NCBI RefSeq assembly: GCF_013004105.1
Contig: NZ_CP053085.1
Location: 2,790,001-2,854,000 of the forward strand
Source of the DNA: Gemmatimonas groenlandica
GTDB lineage: Bacteria; Gemmatimonadota; Gemmatimonadetes; Gemmatimonadales; Gemmatimonadaceae
Direction: 5' to 3'
Length of the DNA: 64,000 nucleotides
This document shows positions 57,196-64,000 of the stretch, one piece after another. Made by a program: the position numbers and the translations under genes. Within the stretch, counting starts at the first letter, position 1. Each line of letters begins with the position of its first letter. The notes beneath the pieces are model-generated. The model saw only the letters and a list, made by a program, of their open reading frames with translations, did not search any database and was not told the DNA's origin.

Positions 57196-57225
57196 AAAGG
57201 CGGGCGACTTTCGTCGCCCGCCTTT
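57196..57225. terminator. Bidirectional rho-independent terminator
   Basis: A perfect 13-bp stem AAAGGCGGGCGAC/GTCGCCCGCCTTT with a 4-base loop TTTC. A-rich before and T-rich at the end, so it works on both strands; it sits between the convergent ygfZ and lipoprotein genes. Confidence 0.9.
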
Positions 57226-57246
57226 CCGTTACTGCAGACCCGAAGC

Positions 57247-57450
57247 TTAGTGCTTGGTCGTGTCGGGAGCCATCGCGCCCGGGGCAGCCATCGCGGCGGA
57301 GTCGGCCGGCGGCGGCGTCATCGCGGCCGAATCCATGGCCGGGGCGGCAGCAGCCGGAGCAGCGGCGGCCGAATCAGCGGCCGGGGCCTCTTCCTTGGCT
57401 GAGCAGGCGGCGAGCACGAGTGCAGCAGCGACGAGAGCGATGCGCTTCAT
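57247..57450 (-). CDS. Small Ala/Pro-rich lipoprotein
   Basis: 67 residues: MKRIALVAAALVLAACSAKEE is a lipoprotein signal with the lipobox LAAC, followed by a low-complexity tail of PADSAA/APAMDSAAM-like units. An ATG further upstream in frame lacks signal-peptide character at its start. Surface or periplasmic anchored peptide of unknown role. A good promoter lies ~95 bp upstream. Confidence 0.72.
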   Translation of the reverse strand: MKRIALVAAALVLAACSAKEEAPAADSAAAAPAAAAPAMDSAAMTPPPADSAAMAAPGAMAPDTTKH

Positions 57451-57544
57451 AGTGTAGGACTCCATACGGTGCGGTGGTTGCGCCGTGCGTCCTGAAAAGC
57501 GCACGGCCCCCCCGGCAGAACGCCGACGGGGATCTAGCGAACAC

Positions 57545-57572
57545 AAGTTATGGCTCCGTGCTCATCTGTCAA
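57545..57572 (-). promoter_or_regulatory. Sigma70-type promoter of the lipoprotein gene
   Basis: On the minus strand TTGACA (57572-57567), a 16-bp spacer and TAACTT (57550-57545). The predicted transcript starts near 57537 and would have a ~87-nt leader containing the inverted repeat CCGTGCG/CGCACGG (57483-57489 and 57500-57506), which might regulate translation. Confidence 0.6.
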
Positions 57573-57708
57573 GGGTGACACCACACCGAGCGCAGTGTTC
57601 CAAACGCGGCCAACCGTTTGTGCCATAACGGTTTCCTTCGCTTCGGGCGTGACGGGAGTAGCTGCACAGGCCGTGGCGTAAGCCTCGTCCCGCCCTTACC
57701 CTTCCGCC

Positions 57709-58848
57709 GTGCTCATCTTCCTCATCCTCGTCGCCGCGACCGCGTTCGGTATTCTGGTTCTCGGGTGGGTGATCTACCCGTCCAGAACCGCGAAAGCTGC
57801 AAATGCGGGCGCGGGTGAGATCGACACCAGCGCGGCTGGGGGTTCGGAATCACCGATCAGCGTGATTCTCGCAACAAGAGAATCTGACGAAGCGATCCTG
57901 CGGCGCATCGATGACCTACGACGCGGAGACTACCCGACCGCGCTGACGGAGATCGTCATCGCGCTCGACGCGACACGATCGAACGGGTTGGACGGCCTGC
58001 GGGAGAAACTGCCCCAGCGTACGCGTGCCGTTCACGGTGCCGTCCCCGGAAAGTCCTCGGCCCTGAACGCCGGGGTTGCCGCGGCTTCGCATGAACTCCT
58101 GTTCTTTGTCGATACGGCGCAGTCGTTCGAGCACGACACGATCTCAAAGCTCGTGAGCGCGGTCCGCACGGACGGCTGGGGCGCCATGACCGCGACGCTC
58201 GCGCCTACGAGCGGCGACGTCCTGATGGATCGCTACTGGTCTCGCGAATTAGCCATTCGTCTAGGCCAGGCAAGGCGGCACAGCATCATCTGCGTGACCG
58301 GCTGCGCCTATGTCATGCATCGACGTTTCTGGCGCGACATGCCCGCAGGATTGATTTGCGATGACCTGTGGAGCACCTACTCGGTCGTGACCAACGGAGG
58401 TCGTGTGGGCATCGTGACCAAGGCCAGAGTCACCGACCCTCGACGCTTTACACGAGACGATGAATACGCGCGCCGACTGCGGACGATGACCGGCATGCTG
58501 CAGTTTGCTCGCTGGTTCCCTGCGGTGCTGAGTCGGCAGAAGAACCCGATGTGGACGGATTTTCTGCTGCACAAACTCACGCGACCGGCCACCCCCGTCC
58601 TCCTGCTCGTCGGCGGCGCCGCTGCATGGGGAGCGATCGCCTTGGCAAGCCCCGTCACGGCATGGGCACTGCTGGCCGCCGGGGTCGCCATCATCGCGCT
58701 CGTCTGGCTCTTGGCTCAGTTCGCGCCGGGGCGATTGGGACAAAGGGCGAAGGGACTCGTGTTCGCACAACGCTTGCTCGTGATGCCGCTCTACGCCATT
58801 GCCCGGGCGGTACGATCGGACTGGGACGTCTGGAAGCCGCATCATTAG
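57709..58848 (+). CDS. Membrane-bound family 2 glycosyltransferase-like protein
   Basis: 379 residues from a GTG start. One N-terminal membrane segment (FLILVAATAFGILVLGWVIY), a GT-A domain (ISVILATRESDEAILRRIDDLR, GAVPGKSSALNAGVAAASHELLFFVD) and two or three C-terminal membrane segments. The nucleotide-sugar Asp pair, usually DxD, reads DTA, but the later acceptor-side acidic pair is present (ICDDLWSTY). Probably an envelope polysaccharide or glycolipid synthase. No polysaccharide cluster is adjacent. Codon use and GC look slightly less biased than in neighbours. Confidence 0.82.
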   Translation: MLIFLILVAATAFGILVLGWVIYPSRTAKAANAGAGEIDTSAAGGSESPISVILATRESDEAILRRIDDLRRGDYPTALTEIVIALDATRSNGLDGLREKLPQRTRAVHGAVPGKSSALNAGVAAASHELLFFVDTAQSFEHDTISKLVSAVRTDGWGAMTATLAPTSGDVLMDRYWSRELAIRLGQARRHSIICVTGCAYVMHRRFWRDMPAGLICDDLWSTYSVVTNGGRVGIVTKARVTDPRRFTRDDEYARRLRTMTGMLQFARWFPAVLSRQKNPMWTDFLLHKLTRPATPVLLLVGGAAAWGAIALASPVTAWALLAAGVAIIALVWLLAQFAPGRLGQRAKGLVFAQRLLVMPLYAIARAVRSDWDVWKPHH

Positions 58849-58922
58849 GTAATGCGCGGGAACCAAGGTCCGGCGGCAGGTGCTAACCATGATACGTCCT
58901 GTTCCTGACTCACTGAGGTTTT

Positions 58923-60380
58923 GTGTCCAAACTCCCCGAGACCCTCGGCGCCCTCAAGCGCTCCGGCTACGCCACGAATCGCCCGAAGTCCGTCAAAGAC
59001 GAAATCCGGCGGAATCTGATCGCGCGCCTGCAGGACGGCGGCCCGCTCTTCCGCGGTGTCCTTGGCTACGAAGACACCGTCATGCCGCAAATCGTGAACG
59101 CGCTCCTCGCGCGCCACAACTTCATCCTGCTCGGCCTTCGCGGCCAGGCGAAGTCGCGTATTCTCCGCGCGCTCGTCACGCTGCTCGACGAGCAGATGCC
59201 CGTGGTCGCCGGCAGCGAAGTGAATGACGATCCGTTCGCGCCGATCTCGAAGTACGCCAAGCAGCTCATCCAGGAACATGGCGACGACACCCCGATCGGA
59301 TGGGTGTCGCGTGATCAGCGCTACGTCGAAAAGCTCGCCACGCCAGATGCCACCATTGCCGACATTATCGGTGATGTGGACCCCATCAAGGCCGCGCGCG
59401 GTGGCCACATCCTCGGCGACGAACTCACGATCCACTATGGCATGCTGCCGCGCGCCAACCGCGGCATCTTCGCGCTGAACGAGCTGCCCGACCTCGCCGG
59501 CAAGGTGCAGGTGGGCTTGTTCAACATCATGCAGGAAGGCGACGTGCAGATCAAAGGCTATCCGGTGCGCCTCGCACTCGATGTCCTGCTCTGCTTTACC
59601 GCCAACCCGGAAGACTACACGGCTCGCGGCAAGATCATCACGCCGCTCAAGGACCGCATCGGCAGCGAGATCATCACGCACTACCCTGAGAGCGTCGAAC
59701 TCGGCGTCGAGATCACGCGTCAGGAAGCGTGGACGAAACGTTCTGACGGCGTGCAGATCCGCGTTCCCGACTTGATCGAGGAAGTGGTGGAGCGCATCGC
59801 CTTCGAAGCGCGCGACGACAAGCGCATCGACAAGCGTTCCGGCGTGTCGCAGCGCATGCCGATCACCGCGATGGAGAACGTCGTCTCGAACGCCGAACAG
59901 CGTGCCCTGCGCAACGGCGATACCGAAGCGGTACCGCGCGTGGCCGACGTCTACGCCGCCCTGCCCGCCATCACCGGCAAGATCGAACTCGAGTACGAGG
60001 GAGAACTCGTCGGCGGCGCCACGATCGCTAAGGATCTCATTCGTCGCGCGTGCGATGCCACCCTGCGTGAACGCGCCGGTGACATCGACGCCGAAGAAGT
60101 GATCATGTGGTTCGACGCCGGCGGCGCCCTGCAGGTGGCCGACGAGATCGCGATGGACCTCGTGCGCCAGGGCTTCGAGACGGTGCCGAGTCTCGTGCAG
60201 ACCGTGATCGCGCTCGGACTCGCCAAGAAGGGCGACGACGCGATGATCGTGGTGGCCTGCGAACTGGTCCTCGAGGCGCTCGTGGCGCGGAGGAAAATCT
60301 CGCGGTCGGACGAAGGGAAGTACGGGCGAGCCGAGCGAGAAGCGCGCCGACCGAAGGGACAGCAGGACTACTTTGGCTGA
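58923..60380 (+). CDS. MoxR/magnesium-chelatase-like AAA+ ATPase
   Basis: 485 residues from a GTG start. Walker A GLRGQAKS (71-78), Walker B strand RGIFALNELPDL with Asn-Glu instead of Asp-Glu, sensor-1 CFTANPEDYT, then a helical domain. The long insert with GWVSRDQRYVEKLATPDATIADIIGDVDP is typical of a Mg-chelatase-subunit-I-like group found with VWA proteins and unrelated to chlorophyll. It is probably a chaperone-type ATPase for a VWA partner; none is adjacent here, because a repeat and the TonB receptor gene follow. Confidence 0.88.
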   Translation: MSKLPETLGALKRSGYATNRPKSVKDEIRRNLIARLQDGGPLFRGVLGYEDTVMPQIVNALLARHNFILLGLRGQAKSRILRALVTLLDEQMPVVAGSEVNDDPFAPISKYAKQLIQEHGDDTPIGWVSRDQRYVEKLATPDATIADIIGDVDPIKAARGGHILGDELTIHYGMLPRANRGIFALNELPDLAGKVQVGLFNIMQEGDVQIKGYPVRLALDVLLCFTANPEDYTARGKIITPLKDRIGSEIITHYPESVELGVEITRQEAWTKRSDGVQIRVPDLIEEVVERIAFEARDDKRIDKRSGVSQRMPITAMENVVSNAEQRALRNGDTEAVPRVADVYAALPAITGKIELEYEGELVGGATIAKDLIRRACDATLRERAGDIDAEEVIMWFDAGGALQVADEIAMDLVRQGFETVPSLVQTVIALGLAKKGDDAMIVVACELVLEALVARRKISRSDEGKYGRAEREARRPKGQQDYFG

Positions 60381-60390
60381 TCACTGAACA

Positions 60391-60664
60391 GCGCTGAACG
60401 GCCCAGTACTGAGTGGTCTGAATTCTGGCGTCAGACTGGGTATAGTGTTCGGAATTCAGCAACGACAGTCCACAGTGCCGAGCGGGTTTCATGGATCTGA
60501 CGATTCACGAGGCCTTTGCTCGGCACTTGGCGTTGGGGAATCCCTGTCCGTCCAGCGGCCCCACACGCAGTAAGGAAATTCTCGAAACTGAGCACTGTAG
60601 CTGCTGAATTCTGACCACTATAAGCAGTCTGACGCCCCAGTTCTCAGTACTGAGTACTGGGCTG
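60391..60664. repeat. ~270-bp inverted-repeat element, copy upstream of TonB receptor
   Basis: The left arm (about 60391-60484) and the right arm (about 60578-60664) are imperfect inverted copies made of CAGTACTGAG, GAATTCTGGCGTCAGAC, TATAGTG and AATTCAGC words. The ~90-bp centre also contains a small inverted repeat (TGCCGAG/CTCGGCA). It fills most of the 366-bp gap between the AAA+ and TonB receptor genes. A near copy lies after the receptor at 62944. Confidence 0.9.
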
Positions 60665-60746
60665 TTTGTTAATCCCACGTTAAGCCCAACACGTCGACCT
60701 TCCCCTGCGTAGTCCGACACCCGCCCATCCCCTACGCACTCCCCTG

Positions 60747-62930
60747 ATGCCTCCTGTTTTTCCCCGCTCCGCACTGATGAGCTTGGCTGCCGGCGCCCTC
60801 GGGCTCTTGGGCCCGAACCTCGCCCAGGCCCAGACCAAGGCCGACTCGTCCGCTCGCCGCGACAGTATTGCGCGCACGCTCGCCCCCTTTGCCGTCCGCG
60901 CCACGCGCAGCACGCAGTCGTCCTTCACGTCGCCGCTCGCGATCACACACATCGACAAGTCGCAGTTTTCGGCGAAGTCGGGTTTTGGACTCAACGACGC
61001 CCTCGGCAACGTGCCGGGTGTCCTCGTGCAGTCACGTTACGGCACCAGTGATGTGCGTATCGCCATTCGCGGCTTCGGCGCGCGTGGCGCGGGCGACCGC
61101 AGCAACGCCGGCACCTCGCGCGGCGTGCGCGTATTGCTCGACGGTATGCCGGAAACAGAGCCGGATGGACGCACGGCGTTCGACAACATCGATCTTGCCT
61201 CGGCCGAAGGGATCGATGTGATCCGCTCGAACGCGAGCGCACTGTGGGGCAATGCGGCCGGCGGCGTGATCAGCGTGTCCACCGTACCGGTGATCGATCG
61301 TCCCTTCTCCACCCTGCAGTACCAGAGCGGGAGCTACGGCCTGCAGCGATACATCGCGCAGACCGGCACCCCCATCGGCACCAAGGGCGGCGTGGCCTAC
61401 GCCACGTTCGTGAATACGAACTTCGACGGCTGGCGCGTGAATTCCGACGCGCGTCGCGTGTTGCTGAACACGGGCATCGTGGCCCCTGTGGGCGACAAGA
61501 CGCAGATGCGCATCCACCTGCTCGGCGCCAACAATCTGTTCCATATTCCCGGCCCGCTCTCGGCCGATGAAGTGGCGGCGAATCCGCGGCAGGCGAACGC
61601 CACCTACAACACGCGCGACGAGCGTCGCTACAATCGCCTCGCCCGCCTCGGTGCCAGCGTGGAGCATGCGATCGACGACAAGTCGAGCGTGTCCGTGGTG
61701 GCGTACATCAACCCGAAGTATCTGCAGCGCTCCGAGCGCGGCACGTTCCGCGACTTCACGCGCTACCACGCCGGCGCCAATGCGGCGTACAATCGTCAGG
61801 ACGTGGTGTCACCCACGTTCACGAATCGCTTCACGGCAGGACTCGATCAGGCCTATCAGGACGGCGCGATCCTGTTCTACTCCTTAAGCGCGACAAACGG
61901 ACGTAGCACCACGGTGCGCGACAATAAGAAGGAAGGCGCGTACAACAACGGCGTGTTCATCGAAGACGAACTCACGCTGAACGACAAGCTGGGCATCACG
62001 CTCGGCCTGCGTGGCGACGCGATCTCGTACTACTACAAGAACTACCTCAATCCGAAAACCGACGCGAGCCGCACCTTTTCGCAGGTCACGCCGAAGGTTG
62101 GCGCGTCGTGGCGCGTATCCAAGACGCACACGCTGTACGCGAACGTCGGAGGTGGTGTCGAAGCACCGGCCGGCAACGAGACGGATCCCGCCAGCACTTT
62201 CGGAACGGACACGGTGACGGCGCTCAATCCGCTCCTCGAGCCGATCCGCTCGTACACCTACGAAGTGGGCACCAAGCAGATTTTCATGGTTGGTGATGGC
62301 TCTGGTGTGGTCAGCAGCGTGTCGTATGACGCCGCTGCCTACCTCACGAACGTCCGCAACGAAATCGTGCCCTACCGCGGTGGACGCTTCTACTTCATGG
62401 CCGGCCGCGCGCGCCGCACCGGTGCCGAAATCGCCGTGACCGCGCTCGCGAAAGGCGACCTGCGCTTCGAGAATTCGCTCACGCTCTCTCGCAACACGTA
62501 CACCGAGTACGTCGTCGACTCCGTGCACTACGGCAAGGCCGGCGCAAAAGCCGACTACAGCGGCAATCGCATCGTCGGGATCCCCGACTGGTTCTACGGC
62601 TCCAACGCCACCTGGGCACCGTCCAAGGCGCCCCTCGGTCTCGCCGCGCAGTTCGGCGTGCAAGGCACCGGCGGCTACTGGGCCGATGACGCCAACGCCG
62701 TGCGCGTCACGGAGTCGCACATCCTCAGCGCCAGTCTGCGCGCCGATCGCCTCGTGCAGGTCGGTGATGCCACCGTGAAGGGATTCCTCACGGTCGAGAA
62801 CCTCGCCGATCGTCGCTTCATCGGCTCGGCGTTCCTGAACCCGGACATCGTGAACGGCAAAGCGCTGGCGTTCGAGCCGGGAATGCCGCGAACGATCATG
62901 CTGTCGTTTTCGGTGACTCGCGGGCGGTGA
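60747..62930 (+). CDS. TonB-dependent outer-membrane receptor
   Basis: 727 residues. Signal peptide ending at about LAQAQ (29). A plug domain with ALGNVPGVLVQSRYGTSDVRIAIRGFGARG and IDVIRSNASALWGNAAGGVISVSTV, then a 22-strand barrel ending in the TonB-receptor style VENLADRRFIGSAF...PGMPRTIMLSFSVTRGR. A short TonB-box-like segment (LAPFAVRATR) follows the signal. It imports a large ligand such as a siderophore, heme or sugar; no transporter genes next to it reveal which. It is flanked on both sides by copies of the same ~270-bp repeat. Confidence 0.93.
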   Translation: MPPVFPRSALMSLAAGALGLLGPNLAQAQTKADSSARRDSIARTLAPFAVRATRSTQSSFTSPLAITHIDKSQFSAKSGFGLNDALGNVPGVLVQSRYGTSDVRIAIRGFGARGAGDRSNAGTSRGVRVLLDGMPETEPDGRTAFDNIDLASAEGIDVIRSNASALWGNAAGGVISVSTVPVIDRPFSTLQYQSGSYGLQRYIAQTGTPIGTKGGVAYATFVNTNFDGWRVNSDARRVLLNTGIVAPVGDKTQMRIHLLGANNLFHIPGPLSADEVAANPRQANATYNTRDERRYNRLARLGASVEHAIDDKSSVSVVAYINPKYLQRSERGTFRDFTRYHAGANAAYNRQDVVSPTFTNRFTAGLDQAYQDGAILFYSLSATNGRSTTVRDNKKEGAYNNGVFIEDELTLNDKLGITLGLRGDAISYYYKNYLNPKTDASRTFSQVTPKVGASWRVSKTHTLYANVGGGVEAPAGNETDPASTFGTDTVTALNPLLEPIRSYTYEVGTKQIFMVGDGSGVVSSVSYDAAAYLTNVRNEIVPYRGGRFYFMAGRARRTGAEIAVTALAKGDLRFENSLTLSRNTYTEYVVDSVHYGKAGAKADYSGNRIVGIPDWFYGSNATWAPSKAPLGLAAQFGVQGTGGYWADDANAVRVTESHILSASLRADRLVQVGDATVKGFLTVENLADRRFIGSAFLNPDIVNGKALAFEPGMPRTIMLSFSVTRGR

Positions 62931-62943
62931 CTGAATACTGACT

Positions 62944-63210
62944 GCGCTGAACAGCCCAGTACTGAGTTGTCTGAATTCTGGCGTCAGACTGGGTATAGTG
63001 TTCGGAATTCAGCAACGACAGTCCACAGTGCCGAGCGGGTTTCCTGGATCTGACGATTCACGAGGTCTCCGCTCGGCACTCGCGCAGGGATATCAACACA
63101 TCCCCGCGGTCGCACACGCAGTAAGGAAATTCTCGCAACTGAGCACTGTAGCTGCTCGACTCTGACCACTATACCCAGTCTGACGCCAGAGTTCAGAACA
63201 CAGAGTACTG
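62944..63210. repeat. ~270-bp inverted-repeat element, copy downstream of TonB receptor
   Basis: Direct-orientation copy of the element at 60391, 2553 bp further on. The first ~110 bp differ at only a few positions. The centre is more diverged, with GTAAGGAAATTCTCG as the next shared block, and the right arm again mirrors the left. It lies between the receptor (+) and the dockerin gene (-). Confidence 0.9.
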
Positions 63211-63237
63211 ATCCGCCCATCCCGCGCCCTTAAGCAG

Positions 63238-64000
63238 TTACTGCTGCTTCCCCACGCAAAGCGCCGCACTCGCCGACCCTACCGCGAACTGCAGAATCGA
63301 CAGCACGTCTCCCGAGTCCAGCGTCCCATTGCAGTTCGCGTCCGCGCGCGGCATCGGGTTTGGCGCGCTGGCGGGCAGCACACCCACCAGCGCCTGTTGC
63401 GCCAGTGATGCATCGAACGCATTCACGAATCCGTCCGCGTTGACATCGCCGCGCAGCACGCTCGCTCCGGTCACGATCGTCGTGGCCCACAGCCCACGAC
63501 CATACGTGCTCGCGTACAGGTTGCCGGTGGCCGCCTGGTACACCAGGTCCAGCACGCGCGCGTTCGGGAATCCCTGATTGGCCGCGCTCCACGACATGCC
63601 GTTGTCGGTCGACTCGTAAATGCCCACGTCGGCTGCAGCGAACAGTCTCGACGTGCCGGGCACCATCACGACCGCGTTGAACGGGATGTCGGGCAGCGAC
63701 CCGCTCAGGTTCGTCCAGTTCGCGCCGAAATCGTCGGAGGCGTACACGTGTCCCGAGCCCGTGCCGGAGTGCGTGATCACGGCGCGCCCGGGTACCGCGG
63801 CATCGGGAGCGATATCGGTAACCGCGCGCAGCGGCAGCGCGCTCGACACCAGCGTGAACGTGGCGCCGGCGTCTTGCGAGAGTTGCACATTGCCGTCGCT
63901 CGTGCCCACCCAGATCACCCGTGGGTCCACCGGTGAAACGGCGAGGCTGGTGATCGTGGCCCCACCGCCTCGTGTGAGATCACCGGTGAGTACGCCCCAC
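63238..64000 (-). CDS. BNR-repeat protein with C-terminal dockerin (C-terminal part)
   Basis: The frame is open to the right edge, so only the last ~253 residues are seen. The N-terminal visible part has BNR/sortilin-type beta-propeller repeats (VWVGTSDGNVQLSQDAGATFT; YASDDFGANWTNLSG; IYESTDNGMSWSAANQGFP). The C-terminus is a dockerin type I pair of calcium-binding loops, RGDVNADGFVNAFDASLAQQ and RADANCNGTLDSGDVLSIL. Probably a large secreted or surface protein, for example a glycoside hydrolase-like propeller; the cohesin partner is not in the window. It ends 27 bp from the repeat at 62944. Confidence 0.85.
   Translation of the reverse strand, partial: WGVLTGDLTRGGGATITSLAVSPVDPRVIWVGTSDGNVQLSQDAGATFTLVSSALPLRAVTDIAPDAAVPGRAVITHSGTGSGHVYASDDFGANWTNLSGSLPDIPFNAVVMVPGTSRLFAAADVGIYESTDNGMSWSAANQGFPNARVLDLVYQAATGNLYASTYGRGLWATTIVTGASVLRGDVNADGFVNAFDASLAQQALVGVLPASAPNPMPRADANCNGTLDSGDVLSILQFAVGSASAALCVGKQQ

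Noticed and set aside
58923-60380. Bacteriochlorophyll magnesium chelatase, hence a photosynthesis cluster
   Set aside because: The sequence belongs to the chelatase-like AAA+ group seen in non-phototrophs, and no bch, puf or crt gene is nearby.
60505-63220. Short minus-strand ORFs in the two TonB-flanking repeats with similar products (GVRL-IVVR--QLQCSV-RISLLRV)
   Set aside because: The similarity comes from the DNA repeat itself; the two ORFs differ in start, end and downstream frame and have no ribosome-binding site.

Overview
The window looks like chromosome of a high-GC, diderm, chemoheterotrophic bacterium, most consistent with Gemmatimonadota (Gemmatimonas-like). This is inferred from several traits together: a BamA/TamB pair and a TonB receptor (outer membrane), a GWxTD-domain protein, a PorX-like response regulator at the left edge, a compact ~300-residue RpoD-type sigma factor, and a secreted BNR/dockerin protein at the right edge. 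No rRNA or tRNA gene was seen.

Layout. 1-4000: the PorX-like regulator edge, a two-gene unit ending in a degenerate DnaB-type RecA protein, then yebC-ruvC-ruvA. 4100-8800 (minus): an M28 peptidase and a DUF3299 / ABC ATPase / FtsX-permease operon whose permease frame is broken at an 18-base G tract. 9000-21900 (plus): ruvB, a GWxTD protein, and a long, tightly overlapping housekeeping block queA-tgt-yajC-def-fmt-rsmB-PASTA-rpe-tlpA-(34-aa ORF)-tsaD-lgt. 22050-24800: a feoA-feoB-Cys-rich ferrous iron operon with a promoter and a Fur-box-like palindrome. 24800-27700: hypothetical/HAD/EamA genes and a small DUF6941-like gene. 27700-29240: an intact IS256-family element. 29200-41750 (minus): BamA-like, TamB, a large hybrid sensor kinase without its phosphoacceptor His, a P1 peptidase and an NlpC/P60 hydrolase. 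41800-46200: an oligopeptide-binding lipoprotein and a DppB-type permease, split apart by an inverted-repeat element carrying a four-helix-bundle (S23/IVP) gene and by a GGDEF gene. 46350-50950: ferredoxin-NADP reductase, cobalamin adenosyltransferase, aroB, sigma factor, response regulator. 51000-55700: glycolate oxidase glcDEF plus a HAD protein lacking the catalytic Asp. 55800-64000: ygfZ, a lipoprotein, a GT2 glycosyltransferase, a MoxR/Mg-chelatase-like ATPase, a TonB receptor between two copies of a ~270 bp repeat, and the truncated dockerin protein.

The most striking unexplained structure is in the intergenic DNA. At least twelve long imperfect hairpins of about 85-275 bp, in about seven sequence families, sit between genes throughout the window. 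Each is built from short word-like repeats such as ACCCA, GCGCTAAGA, CGCAGAG, CGCGAAG, GTGAGT, GGCCCAT or CAGTACTGAG. One carries a four-helix-bundle protein gene in its loop; another of the same family has an IS256 element in its loop; a third family flanks the TonB receptor gene. These are the best candidate for an undescribed (mobile or RNA-level) system here.
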